64,000 nt of DNA from Barnesiella sp. An22 (GCF_002159975.1 NZ_NFJR01000006.1:62001-126000), one strand, 5' to 3'; positions 42,888-52,382 are shown, counted from the stretch's first letter. A program made the numbers and translations. Notes: generated by a model from the sequence alone, not told the origin.

Positions 42888-44753
42888 ATGAATTCGCAGA
42901 AAAAGACATCGCCCTGGGCCTGGATTCCTACGCTATACTTTGCGCAGGGGCTGCCCTATGTGGCTGTGATGACCATCTCGGTCATCATGTACAAACGACT
43001 GGGAATCTCCAATACCGACATCGCCCTCTACACCAGTTGGCTCTACCTGCCGTGGGTCATCAAACCCTTCTGGAGCCCCTTCATCGACCTGTTGAAAACC
43101 AAACGGTGGTGGGTAGTGACCATGCAGATGCTCGTGGGCGCAGGCCTGGCCGGCATCGCATTCACCATTCCCGCGCCGCACTTCTTCCAAATCACGCTGG
43201 CCATTTTCTGGCTGGTGGCCTTCAGCTCGGCTACGCACGACATTGCGGCCGACGGTTTCTACATGCTGGCCCTCGACACCCACGACCAGGCCATGTATGT
43301 GGGCATCCGCAGCACCTTCTACCGGGTGGCCACCATCGCCGGGCAGGGATTGCTGGTGATTCTGGCCGGACTGCTCGAGTCGAACACGGGCCTTACCCCT
43401 CTGTCGCTCGAGGTGAAGGCCGGCCCGAAGTATGCCAGTGAAATCGCCCTCCCCTCGACCGACTACGTGACCGACAGCAACAACGACGAGATGCACTTCG
43501 TGGCCACGCCTGCCGTGCTCGAGATAGGTACCGCGGCCAATCCCGCCCAAGTCGACTCGGTAAATGCCTGGGTAAAACAGCAGAACATCGCCAACGGTTT
43601 CGCCGCTCCCGAGACGGCCGCCACGACCCAGAGCAGCACCGCCGCAAAGGGTCAGGAGCTCAGCAAGTTCGAGCTCTTCATCAAGAACACCTTCGGTGAA
43701 AACCGCGAGCGCACCCAACACCAGCTCACCGGCAACATCGGGGTCATCAAGGTATGCCTCTCGCAACAGCCCAAACCCGGCGAAAAGGTGGTACTCAACA
43801 CCGTGCACAAAACGGGTGACCAGAGTATCTTCCTCACTCAGGGCGACCGCATCGAGTTCAACGCCGACAACTGGAACAAACCCGCCTACATCACCATACA
43901 GGTAGACCCGAAACTGAAAGAGGCTTCGTCGGCTTCGTTCGAGTCGACCTCGGGCAACATCGCCCTGGCCTGGTCCATCACCTTCTTCGTACTGGCCGGT
44001 TTCTTCATCGCCATCTGCCTGTATCACAAATACATTCTGCCCAAACCCGCTTCCGACCGGGCCGTATGCGAGGCTACCGCCTCGAACATCTTCAAGGAGT
44101 TCTTCGCCACCTTCGTCACCTTCTTCAAGAAGAAACAGGTATGGGTGGCCGTCCTCTTCATGCTGCTCTACCGTCTGCCCGAGGCACAGCTGGTGAAACT
44201 CATCAACCCCTTCCTGCTCGACCCCAAAGAGCTGGGCGGTCTGGGTCTGACCACCGGCCAGGTAGGTCTGGTCTACGGTACCATCGGCATCCTGGGCCTC
44301 ACCGTCGGCGGCATCATCGGCGGTATCGTAGCAGCCAAAGGCGGCCTGCGCAAATGGCTCTGGCCCATGGCCTGGAGCATCTCGCTCACCTGCGCCACCT
44401 TTGTCTACCTCAGCTACTACCAGCCCGACAGTCTCTTCATCATCAACCTCTGCGTCTTCATCGAGCAGTTTGGCTACGGCTTCGGCTTCACCGCCTACAT
44501 GCTCTACCTCATCTACTTCTCCGACGGCGAGCACAAGACCGCCCACTATGCCATCTGTACCGCCTTCATGGCTCTGGGCATGATGTTGCCGGGCATGGCT
44601 GCCGGTTGGCTGCAAGAGCTCATCGGGTATAAACACTTCTTCTACTGGGTAATGATTTGCTGCGCCGCCACCATCGCCGTGTGTGCCTTCATCAAAATCG
44701 ACCCCAACTACGGCAAGAAGGATGCAAACGAAAATGAAACAGTAACAAAATAG
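42888..44753 (+). CDS. AmpG/MurT-like MFS permease with large insert
   Basis: 621 residues, about 12 transmembrane segments. The N-terminus (YFAQGLPYVAVMTISVIMYKRLG, quoted in part: FAQGLPY, then WLYLPWVIKPFWSP) is the AmpG family signature. AmpG imports anhydro-muropeptides. The Tannerella relative MurT takes up MurNAc. Unlike the usual 400-490 residues, this protein carries about 190 extra residues (about 165-357) between two membrane segments. The insert ends in a beta-rich piece with RIEFNADNWNKPAYITIQV, a pattern of Calx-beta-type sandwiches. It is probably periplasmic and could bind substrate or a partner. It precedes namZ. Confidence 0.88.
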   Translation: MNSQKKTSPWAWIPTLYFAQGLPYVAVMTISVIMYKRLGISNTDIALYTSWLYLPWVIKPFWSPFIDLLKTKRWWVVTMQMLVGAGLAGIAFTIPAPHFFQITLAIFWLVAFSSATHDIAADGFYMLALDTHDQAMYVGIRSTFYRVATIAGQGLLVILAGLLESNTGLTPLSLEVKAGPKYASEIALPSTDYVTDSNNDEMHFVATPAVLEIGTAANPAQVDSVNAWVKQQNIANGFAAPETAATTQSSTAAKGQELSKFELFIKNTFGENRERTQHQLTGNIGVIKVCLSQQPKPGEKVVLNTVHKTGDQSIFLTQGDRIEFNADNWNKPAYITIQVDPKLKEASSASFESTSGNIALAWSITFFVLAGFFIAICLYHKYILPKPASDRAVCEATASNIFKEFFATFVTFFKKKQVWVAVLFMLLYRLPEAQLVKLINPFLLDPKELGGLGLTTGQVGLVYGTIGILGLTVGGIIGGIVAAKGGLRKWLWPMAWSISLTCATFVYLSYYQPDSLFIINLCVFIEQFGYGFGFTAYMLYLIYFSDGEHKTAHYAICTAFMALGMMLPGMAAGWLQELIGYKHFFYWVMICCAATIAVCAFIKIDPNYGKKDANENETVTK

Positions 44754-44767
44754 CAAAAAGAAAGTCT

Positions 44768-46000
44768 ATGACATTAAAAAAGTATATAATTTTGTGCCTG
44801 ATTGCAATTTTTGCAGGAGGATTGAGTGCACAGAAAACAATGACAGGAATCGAGGTTCTGAAAAAAGATAACTTCAAGATACTGGAGGGGAAAAGAGTCG
44901 GTCTCATCACCAACCCTACGGGGGTGGACAATTCGCTGAAATCGACCATCGATATCCTGTTTGAAGCTCCCAACGTCAATCTGGTAGCCCTCTACGGTCC
45001 CGAACACGGTGTGCGCGGCGACGTGCATGCCGGCGACAAGGTAGAGAACTCGACCGATCCCTCGACCGGACTACCCGTCTATTCGCTGTACGGGAAGACC
45101 CGCAAACCTACCCCCGAGATGCTCAAGGGCATCGATGTGCTCGTCTATGACATCCAAGACATAGGCTGCCGCTCGTTCACCTACATCAGCACCATGGGGG
45201 TAGCCATGGAGGCTGCCGCCGAAAACGGCATCGAGTTTGTCGTGCTCGACCGTCCCAACCCCATCGGGGGCGAGAAGGTCGAAGGCAACATCGTCGAGGA
45301 CGGCTACTTCTCCTTCGTGAGCCAGTTCAAGATTCCCTACGTCTACGGACTCACCTGCGGCGAGCTGGCTCGCATGCTGGTGGGCGAACACATGTTGGCC
45401 AAGGACTGCAAGCTCACGGTCGTACCCATGAAACACTGGAAACGCAATATGGACTATGCCCAGACGGGGCTGCAATGGATACCCTCGTCGCCCCATATTC
45501 CGCACCCCCACTCGGCCTACTTCTACCCCCTGTCGGGTATCGTGGGCGAGTTGCCCTATCTGTCGATAGGCGTGGGGTACACCATTCCGTTCCAGATGTT
45601 TGCCGCCCAGTGGATCGACGCCGAGAAGCTGGCCGACCGCATGAACGCGCTCGAGTTGCCGGGCATCAAGTTCCGCCCCATACACCTGAAGCCCTTCTAC
45701 GCTTTCGGGCAGGGCGAACACTTGCAGGGAGTACAAGTGCACATCCTCGACTATCGGAAGGCTCGCCTCTCCGAGGTCCAGTTCTACATCTTGCAGGAGT
45801 TGGCTGCCATGTACCCCGACAAGAAGGCTTTCGGGCCCGAAACCGAAAAGCGTTTCGACATGTTCGACAAGGTGTGCGGCAGCAACCAGATACGCGAGCG
45901 GTTCTCCAAGAACTACCGCTTCGACGACATCAAGGACTACTGGTATAAAGATGTAGAGAGCTTCAAGAAATTGTCACGCAAATACTATCTTTATAAGTAA
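44768..46000 (+). CDS. namZ: Exo-beta-N-acetylmuramidase NamZ-like (DUF1343, GH171)
   Basis: 410 residues with a signal peptide (cleavage near GLSAQ). Conserved DUF1343 segments: VGLITNPTGV, ALYGPEHGVRGD with the catalytic-region Glu-His, PVYSLYGKTRKP, LVYDIQDIGCRSFTYISTM and VLDRPNPIGG. The Bacillus NamZ (YbbC) releases MurNAc from the non-reducing end of peptidoglycan chains. It is therefore the most direct source of free MurNAc for the kinase and MurQ encoded 4-5 kb downstream. The product is probably periplasmic. Spacing is 14 bases after the permease gene. Confidence 0.93.
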   Translation: MTLKKYIILCLIAIFAGGLSAQKTMTGIEVLKKDNFKILEGKRVGLITNPTGVDNSLKSTIDILFEAPNVNLVALYGPEHGVRGDVHAGDKVENSTDPSTGLPVYSLYGKTRKPTPEMLKGIDVLVYDIQDIGCRSFTYISTMGVAMEAAAENGIEFVVLDRPNPIGGEKVEGNIVEDGYFSFVSQFKIPYVYGLTCGELARMLVGEHMLAKDCKLTVVPMKHWKRNMDYAQTGLQWIPSSPHIPHPHSAYFYPLSGIVGELPYLSIGVGYTIPFQMFAAQWIDAEKLADRMNALELPGIKFRPIHLKPFYAFGQGEHLQGVQVHILDYRKARLSEVQFYILQELAAMYPDKKAFGPETEKRFDMFDKVCGSNQIRERFSKNYRFDDIKDYWYKDVESFKKLSRKYYLYK

Positions 46001-46019
46001 CACCAAGTAACAGACCGAG

Positions 46020-48818
46020 ATGAAAGATCAAAAGTACAACGCTTATCTGAAAGAGGTCGGGACATTCATTCCCCAAGACCGTATCTACACCGACGAACTG
46101 CGCCTGCTGGCGTGGGGTACCGATGCCGGATTTTATCGCCTTATCCCTCAGATCGTAATCCGATCGAAAAACGAGGCTGAGGTGGCCCGGCTGCTGGCCC
46201 TGGCCGACAAGTATGCCTTGCCGGTAACTTTCAGAGCTGCCGGGACCTCGCTCTCGGGACAGAGCATAAGCGACTCGATACTGATTGTTGCCGGCAAGAA
46301 CTGGGAACAATACGCCATCTCGGACGACCATACGCGCATCACGCTCCAGCCCGGCATCATCGGGGCCCGTGTGAATGAAATATTGAAACCCTATGGCAGA
46401 AAATTCGCACCCGACCCCGCCTCGGTAAAATCGGCCATGGTAGGAGGCATTGTGATGAACAACGCCTCGGGCATGAACTGCGGCACCCACGCCAACAGCG
46501 ACAAGGAGCTGCTGTCGGCCAAAATCGTCCTGGCCGACGGGACTCGCCTCGACACGGGCGATCCCGCCAGCCGACAGGCTTTTGAGCAGAGCCACCCCGA
46601 CTTCTTGAAACGGCTCGTCGAGTTGCGCGACGACATCCGGGCCGACCAGGCCCTGAGCGAGCGCATCCGCCGGAAATACTCCATCAAAAACGTAACCGGC
46701 CTCAACCTGCTCCCCTTCGTCACCTACGACGACCCGTTCGACCTCATCGCCCACCTCATGGTGGGCTCGGAAGGTACGCTCGCCTTCCTCTCCGAAGTGA
46801 CGATGAAGACCGAGCACGACTACCCCTGCTCGGCCAGCGCCATGCTCTATTTCAACGACATCAAGGAGGCTTGCCACGCCGTCGTGGCCATGAAACAGGG
46901 CCCGGTATTCAGTGCCGAGATGCTCGACAAGAAGTCGCTCGCCTCGGTGGGCGACACCACCGGCACAGGGCTCACCGCCGTGCTCACCGAGACCAAAGCC
47001 GACTCGCCCGAAGAGCTCCAGGCCAACATCGAGGCCATCAAAAAGATACTGGCCCCCTTCCAGACGGCCACACCCATACACTTCACCGACAAGCCCGAGG
47101 AGTACTCGAAATACTGGGCCATCCGCTCGGGCATCTTCCCCTCGGTAGGCGGCACCCGCCAACTGGGCACCACCGTACTCATCGAGGATGTGGCCTTCCC
47201 CATCAACGACCTGCCCGAGGCTACTGCCGACCTGCAGGCCCTGCTCGAAGAGAACGGCTACGACGATGCCTGCATCTACGGCCATGCTCTGGAGGGTAAC
47301 TACCACTTCATCATCAGCCAGTCGTTCGACACGCCCGAACAGGTGACCCGCTACGAGCGACTGATGGACGAGGTGAAGAGCCTCGTGGTCGACAAATACG
47401 ACGGCTCGCTCAAGGCCGAACACGGCACGGGCCGCAACATGGCTCCCTTCGTCAAATACGAGTGGGGCGAAAAGGCATTCGGCTACATGAAGGCCGTCAA
47501 AGAGCTCTTCGACCCCAAGGGGTTGCTCAACCCCGGTGTCATCTTCAACGACGACCCGCGCTGCCACCTGAAGAACTTCAAACCCATGCCGCTCACCAAC
47601 GCCCACGTAGACCGTTGCATCGAGTGCGGCTTCTGCGAGGTCAACTGCCTCACCTGCGGCTTCTCGCTCTCGTCGCGCCAACGCATCGTCATCCGGCGTG
47701 AAATCTCCCGGTTGAGCCACCTGGCCGACGCCGAGAGTCAGGCGCGCATGCAAACCCTGCTGAAACAATACAAATATCTGGGCAACGCCACCTGCGCCGG
47801 CGACGGACTCTGCTCCATGTCGTGCCCGATGGGCATCAGCGTGGGCGACCTCACCCACGACCTGCGCGAAGAGAGCCTGCCCGCCGGAAGCCTGGGCTAC
47901 AAAACCGGCGACTGGGTAGCCAACCACTTTGCCGGTACCAAAGCCAGCATCCGTCCGGTGCTCTACCTGGCCAATGTGGCACACTCCCTGCTGGGCGACA
48001 AATCGATGAGCGCCGTAGGCCGCACGCTGCACCGCATGGGCCTGCCGCTGTGGACCCCGGCCATGCCCAAACCCTACCGTCCGCACACGATACAACAACA
48101 TGCCGAACCGCTGAAGGTAGTCTACTTCCCCAGTTGCATCAACCAGACCATGGGCCCGGCCAAAAACTCGCCCGACCCCACGCCGCTTATCGACAAGACC
48201 GTAGCCCTGCTGCAAAAGGCCGGCTACGAAGTCATCTTCCCCAAGAACATGAAGAGCCTTTGCTGCGGCACCATCTGGGAGAGCAAAGGCATGCGCGATA
48301 TTGCCGACCGCAAGTCGGCCGAGCTGGAGGATGCCCTCTACGAAGCCAGCCACGAGGGGCGCTACCCCGTGCTGTGCGACCAGAGCCCCTGCCTGCACCG
48401 CATGCGCGAGGTGATGACCCGCGTCAAACTCTACGAACCGGTAGAGTTCATCTACACCTTCTTGCGCGACAAGCTGCAATTCACCCCCATCGACGACCCC
48501 ATCGCCGTGCACATCACCTGCTCGATGCGGAAGATGAACCTGGGCAACATGCTCGTCGAACTGGCCCGGCTCTGCTCGCGCCACGTCGTCGTACCCGACG
48601 AGGTGGGCTGCTGCGGATTTGCCGGCGACCGCGGCTTCACGCACCCCGAGGTCAACGCCTACGCCCTGCGCAAGCTGAAACCCCAACTCGAGAAAGCCGG
48701 CGTAAAGACCGGCTACTCCAACAGCCGCACCTGCGAGATAGGACTGACCACCAACTCAGGCATTCCCTACCTCTCGATCGTCTATCTGGTAGACCAATGT
48801 ACAACCCCTAAAAAATAA
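46020..48818 (+). CDS. dld: FAD/4Fe-4S D-lactate dehydrogenase
   Basis: 932 residues, cytoplasmic or membrane-associated. An FAD_binding_4 domain (about 40-260: FRAAGTSLSGQSISD, GGIVMNNASGMNCGTH) is followed by the FAD-linked oxidase C-domain (GHALEGNYHFII, HGTGRNMAP), two 4Fe-4S clusters (CIECGFCEVNC and CAGDGLCSMSC) and CCG-type domains (LCCGTIWESKG, GCCGFAGDRGF). This layout is the GlcD-GlpC fusion form of D-lactate dehydrogenase that feeds electrons to quinone. MurQ releases D-lactate from MurNAc-6-phosphate, so the gene completes the pathway to pyruvate. Glycolate oxidation is the alternative. Confidence 0.9.
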   Translation: MKDQKYNAYLKEVGTFIPQDRIYTDELRLLAWGTDAGFYRLIPQIVIRSKNEAEVARLLALADKYALPVTFRAAGTSLSGQSISDSILIVAGKNWEQYAISDDHTRITLQPGIIGARVNEILKPYGRKFAPDPASVKSAMVGGIVMNNASGMNCGTHANSDKELLSAKIVLADGTRLDTGDPASRQAFEQSHPDFLKRLVELRDDIRADQALSERIRRKYSIKNVTGLNLLPFVTYDDPFDLIAHLMVGSEGTLAFLSEVTMKTEHDYPCSASAMLYFNDIKEACHAVVAMKQGPVFSAEMLDKKSLASVGDTTGTGLTAVLTETKADSPEELQANIEAIKKILAPFQTATPIHFTDKPEEYSKYWAIRSGIFPSVGGTRQLGTTVLIEDVAFPINDLPEATADLQALLEENGYDDACIYGHALEGNYHFIISQSFDTPEQVTRYERLMDEVKSLVVDKYDGSLKAEHGTGRNMAPFVKYEWGEKAFGYMKAVKELFDPKGLLNPGVIFNDDPRCHLKNFKPMPLTNAHVDRCIECGFCEVNCLTCGFSLSSRQRIVIRREISRLSHLADAESQARMQTLLKQYKYLGNATCAGDGLCSMSCPMGISVGDLTHDLREESLPAGSLGYKTGDWVANHFAGTKASIRPVLYLANVAHSLLGDKSMSAVGRTLHRMGLPLWTPAMPKPYRPHTIQQHAEPLKVVYFPSCINQTMGPAKNSPDPTPLIDKTVALLQKAGYEVIFPKNMKSLCCGTIWESKGMRDIADRKSAELEDALYEASHEGRYPVLCDQSPCLHRMREVMTRVKLYEPVEFIYTFLRDKLQFTPIDDPIAVHITCSMRKMNLGNMLVELARLCSRHVVVPDEVGCCGFAGDRGFTHPEVNAYALRKLKPQLEKAGVKTGYSNSRTCEIGLTTNSGIPYLSIVYLVDQCTTPKK

Positions 48819-48830
48819 AAGAAAAACGCC

Positions 48831-50003
48831 ATGAACAACCCACCCAGCAAACGACTCCTCTCGCTCGACATCCTGCGAGGCATCACCATAGCCGGTATGA
48901 TTATGGTCAACAACCCCGGCTCATGGGGTCACATCTATGCCCCGCTGGAGCACGCCGAGTGGATAGGGCTCACCCCTACCGACCTCGTCTTCCCCTTCTT
49001 CATGTTCATCATGGGTATATCGACCTACATGTCGCTGCGGAAGTTCGATTTCAAACTATCGGGGCCGGTGGCCTGGAAAATCATTCGCCGCACGATTGTC
49101 ATCTTTGCCATCGGCTTGGCCATCGCGTGGTTCGGGTTGACCATGCGCAACTATCACCAACTGGGCGAAGAGTCGCTGCCGTGGCTCGAGCGTCTGGGCC
49201 GGTCGATGTGGAACTTCGATCACCTGCGCATCCTGGGCGTGATGCCCCGTCTGGCCATCTGCTACGGCGTGGCCGCCTTCGTGTCGCTGCTGGTCAAGCA
49301 CAAGTATATCCCGCACATCGTCATCGTGACCCTGCTGGCCTACTTTGTCGTGCTGGTTACGGGCCGGGGATTCGAGTTCTCCGAAGATAACATCATCTCG
49401 GTAGTCGACCGCGCCGTGCTGGGTACCAATCACATGTATCACGACAGCGGCCTGGCCTTCGACCCCGAAGGTCTGCTCAGCACCATCCCGTCGATATGCC
49501 ACGTGCTGATAGGCGTATTCTGCGGAGGCCTCATCATGCACACCAAAGACAATGCCGTGCGCATGCAAAACCTCTTCATCGCCGGTACCATACTCACCTT
49601 TGCGGGCCTGCTGCTCGAGTATGGCTGCCCCATCAGCAAAAAGATATGGTCGCCCACCTTCGCCCTCACCACCTGCGGGCTCGCCGCCAGTGCGCTGGCC
49701 CTGCTCATCTGGATTATCGACATCAAAGGCTACAAAAGGTGGAGCCGCTTCTTCGAAGCCTTCGGCATCAACCCCCTGTTCATGTATGTGCTGGGCGGCG
49801 TGCTGAGCATCCTCCTGGGCAACATCTACGTCACCTACGGCGGCACGGCCATGACGCTGAAGGGGGTCATCTACAACGAGTGGCTCGTACCCCTGTTTGG
49901 CGACGAGACCTTCGCCTCGCTCATCTTCGCCCTGCTCTTCATCGGGGTAAACTGGCTCGTAGGATATGTTTTGTATAAAAAGAAAATATATATAAAGATA
50001 TGA
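48831..50003 (+). CDS. nagX: NagX/HGSNAT-like membrane acyltransferase (DUF5009)
   Basis: 390 residues with about 10 transmembrane segments. The N-terminus KRLLSLDILRGITIAGMIMVNNPG and WIGLTPTDLVFPFFMFIMG are the markers of the NagX/heparan-glucosaminide N-acetyltransferase family. These enzymes use cytosolic acetyl-CoA to acetylate terminal glucosamine on the outer face of the membrane. In this operon it could convert GlcN from N-deacetylated peptidoglycan into GlcNAc. The stop codon overlaps the start of the kinase gene (ATGA), so the two are translationally coupled. Confidence 0.88.
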   Translation: MNNPPSKRLLSLDILRGITIAGMIMVNNPGSWGHIYAPLEHAEWIGLTPTDLVFPFFMFIMGISTYMSLRKFDFKLSGPVAWKIIRRTIVIFAIGLAIAWFGLTMRNYHQLGEESLPWLERLGRSMWNFDHLRILGVMPRLAICYGVAAFVSLLVKHKYIPHIVIVTLLAYFVVLVTGRGFEFSEDNIISVVDRAVLGTNHMYHDSGLAFDPEGLLSTIPSICHVLIGVFCGGLIMHTKDNAVRMQNLFIAGTILTFAGLLLEYGCPISKKIWSPTFALTTCGLAASALALLIWIIDIKGYKRWSRFFEAFGINPLFMYVLGGVLSILLGNIYVTYGGTAMTLKGVIYNEWLVPLFGDETFASLIFALLFIGVNWLVGYVLYKKKIYIKI

Positions 50004-50839
50004 TTATTATAGCAGATAGCGGTTCAACCAAAACCGACTGGTGTGTAGTAAACCAGGGCGCTCCCGTCAAACGAATTACTACCGAGGGTACCAACCCGTT
50101 TTTCCAGACCGAGGAGGAGATTAGCCTCGTAGTCAAAGACAAACTCATGCCTCACCTCGAGGGCTTGAAAATCGATGCCGTCTACTTCTACGGTGCAGGC
50201 TGTGCCTTCCCCGAGAAGAATGCCATTGTCGAGCAGGCCATCGCCCGCCACATACCCGACGCGCACATCGAGATAGGCAGCGACCTGCTGGCCGCCGCCC
50301 GCAGCCTGTGCGGCCACAAGCCGGGCATCGCCTGCATCATGGGCACCGGCTCGAACTCGTGCTACTACGACGGCAAAGAGATTGTCGACAACATATCGCC
50401 TCTGGGCTACATCCTGGGCGACGAAGGCAGCGGCGCCGTACTGGGCAAGCTGCTGGTGGGCGACTGCCTCAAGAACCAGCTTACCCCCGAGTTGAAGGAG
50501 AAGTTTCTCAAACGCTTCGACCTCACCCCCAAGGAGATTCTCGACCGGGTCTACAAGAAGCCCTTCCCCAACCGGTTCCTGGCTTCGGTTTCGCCCTTCC
50601 TCATCGAGAATATCGAGGAGCCCTGCATACACCGCATCGTGCTCAACGGCTTCAAGAACTTCTTCACCCGCAACGTCATGCAGTACGACTACAAAAACGT
50701 GAAGGTGCACTTCATCGGCTCCATCGCCTACTACTACAAGGAGGTGCTCGAGGAGGCCGCCAACGCCCTGCAAATCGAGCTGGGCACCATTATCAAAAGC
50801 CCCATGGAGGGTCTTGTCGAATATCATTCAACCCTATAA
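50000..50839 (+). CDS. murK: BadF/BcrA-type MurNAc/GlcNAc kinase (MurK-like), copy 2
   Basis: 279 residues. Intact phosphate-1 motif IIIADSGSTKTDW, then GIACIMGTGSNSCYYDG and GYILGDEGSGAVLGK. It is directly upstream of murQ (12 bases), as in the Tannerella forsythia murTKQ arrangement where the kinase phosphorylates MurNAc (and GlcNAc) at C6. This makes MurNAc the best predicted substrate. It overlaps nagX by 4 bases. A paralogue of equal length lies at 33212-34051 with a changed phosphate-1 motif, so the two may split the work between MurNAc and GlcNAc. Confidence 0.88.
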   Translation: MIIIADSGSTKTDWCVVNQGAPVKRITTEGTNPFFQTEEEISLVVKDKLMPHLEGLKIDAVYFYGAGCAFPEKNAIVEQAIARHIPDAHIEIGSDLLAAARSLCGHKPGIACIMGTGSNSCYYDGKEIVDNISPLGYILGDEGSGAVLGKLLVGDCLKNQLTPELKEKFLKRFDLTPKEILDRVYKKPFPNRFLASVSPFLIENIEEPCIHRIVLNGFKNFFTRNVMQYDYKNVKVHFIGSIAYYYKEVLEEAANALQIELGTIIKSPMEGLVEYHSTL

Positions 50840-50851
50840 AACGCAATCGCT

Positions 50852-51679
50852 ATGGCATTCGTGAAAATCACCGAGCAACCGTCTCTATACGACAACCTCG
50901 AAAAAAAATCGGTCCGTGAGATTCTGGAAGAGATCAATACCGAAGACCAGAAGGTAGCCCTGGCCGTACAAAAGGCCATCCCCCAAATCGAGAAACTCGT
51001 CACCCAAATCGTACCCCGCATGAAACAGGGCGGCCGCATCTTCTACATGGGTGCCGGCACCAGCGGACGGCTGGGTGTACTCGACGCTTCGGAGATTCCC
51101 CCCACGTTCGGCATGCCGCCCACGCTGGTCATCGGACTCATTGCCGGCGGCGACATCGCCCTGCGCAACCCGGTCGAGAATGCCGAGGACGACATGAACC
51201 GCGGCTGGGAAGAGTTGCAGGAACACCACATCAACACCAAAGATACCGTCATCGGCATCGCCGCTTCGGGTACTACCCCCTACGTCATCGGGGCCCTGCG
51301 GGCCGCCCGCGAGCACGGCATCCTCACCGGCTCCATCTCGAGCAACCCCGACTCGCCCATCTCGCACGAGGCCGATGTGCCTATCGAGATGATTGTGGGT
51401 CCCGAGTATGTAACCGGCAGCTCGCGCATGAAATCGGGCACGGGACAAAAGATGATTCTCAACATGATTACCACCTCGGTGATGATTCAGTTGGGACGGG
51501 TCAAGGGCAACCGCATGGTCAACATGCAGCTCTCGAACCAGAAGCTGGTAGACCGCGGTACCCGCATGGTATCCGAAGAGCTGGGCATGGACTACGAGCA
51601 CGCCAAACGGCTGCTGCTCCTGCACGGCTCGGTCAAGAAAGCCGTCGATGCCTATCACGCCGAAAATCCCGACAAATAA
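50852..51679 (+). CDS. murQ: N-acetylmuramic acid 6-phosphate etherase
   Basis: 275 residues, SIS-fold. The family signature IFYMGAGTSGRLGVLDASE is complete, with catalytic Glu81, although the usual Cys in ASECPPTFG is Ile here. IAASGTTPYVIGAL and SSRMKSGTGQKMILNM follow. It cleaves the D-lactyl ether of MurNAc-6-phosphate to GlcNAc-6-phosphate and D-lactate in the cytoplasm. Its partners are next to it: the kinase upstream and the D-lactate dehydrogenase three genes upstream. The protein is slightly shorter than E. coli MurQ, mostly at the C-terminus. No MurR regulator or PTS gene is present. Confidence 0.96.
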   Translation: MAFVKITEQPSLYDNLEKKSVREILEEINTEDQKVALAVQKAIPQIEKLVTQIVPRMKQGGRIFYMGAGTSGRLGVLDASEIPPTFGMPPTLVIGLIAGGDIALRNPVENAEDDMNRGWEELQEHHINTKDTVIGIAASGTTPYVIGALRAAREHGILTGSISSNPDSPISHEADVPIEMIVGPEYVTGSSRMKSGTGQKMILNMITTSVMIQLGRVKGNRMVNMQLSNQKLVDRGTRMVSEELGMDYEHAKRLLLLHGSVKKAVDAYHAENPDK

Positions 51680-51694
51680 AAGGAGCCGAGTCCT

Positions 51695-52360
51695 ATGAAA
51701 AAGATTCCCGTCCTTCTGCTGCTGTCGCTCGTAGGGGCCACGGCCCTGTCGGCCCAAGAGGTCTACCACTACAACCTCTTCTACTACCAGCGGGCCACGC
51801 TCTTCGAGAAGCTGCCGGTCGACAGCGACGACATCATCTTCCTGGGCAACAGCATCACCAACGGCTGCGAGTGGCACGAACTGCTCGACAACCCCAACGT
51901 CAAGAACCGGGGCATCAGTTCCGACGTGGCCATGGGGGTCTACGACCGCCTCGAGCCCATCGTGCAGGGGAAACCGGCCAAGATTTTCCTGATGATCGGC
52001 ATCAACGACGTGTCGCACGACCTCTCGACCGACAGCATCGTGGGCAACATCGCCCAAATCGTGCGCAAGATACGCCACGACAGCCCCGCCACGCAGCTCT
52101 ACATACAGAGTATGCTGCCCATCAACAACTCGTTCGGGCAGTACCGCAAACTCGCGGGCAAGGAGCCGCAAATCGTCGAGATAAACCAGCGGCTCGAGCA
52201 ACTGGCCGCCGCCGAGCAGTGCACCTATATCGACCTCTATTCGCACCTCACGGCCCCCGGCTCGAACGACCTCGACCCCGCCTACACCAACGACGGGCTG
52301 CACCTGCTGGGCGATGCCTATCTGGTGTGGAAAGAGGTATTGCAACCCTACTTGAAATAG
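51695..52360 (+). CDS. SGNH/GDSL-family esterase, secreted
   Basis: 221 residues with a signal peptide (cleavage near LSAQ). Block motifs of SGNH hydrolases are present: IFLGNSITNG with Ser53, NRGISSD with Gly73, MIGINDVS with Asn104, and DGLHLLGDAY with Asp200/His203. It is last in the operon. In the wall-salvage setting a likely job is removal of O-acetyl groups from MurNAc, which block muramidases in many Gram-positive walls. Sialate or plant-glycan acetyl esterases share the fold, so the substrate remains open. Confidence 0.88.
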   Translation: MKKIPVLLLLSLVGATALSAQEVYHYNLFYYQRATLFEKLPVDSDDIIFLGNSITNGCEWHELLDNPNVKNRGISSDVAMGVYDRLEPIVQGKPAKIFLMIGINDVSHDLSTDSIVGNIAQIVRKIRHDSPATQLYIQSMLPINNSFGQYRKLAGKEPQIVEINQRLEQLAAAEQCTYIDLYSHLTAPGSNDLDPAYTNDGLHLLGDAYLVWKEVLQPYLK

Positions 52361-52382
52361 CGAAAGTTCTCACTCCATACCA

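Noticed and set aside
45963-48686. Long open frame of 907 codons on the minus strand
   Set aside because: Antisense shadow of the D-lactate dehydrogenase gene. The same reasoning applies to the long minus frames at 17702-20422, 22630-24735, 27164-29722 and 30535-33006, and to the plus frame at 54375-56936.
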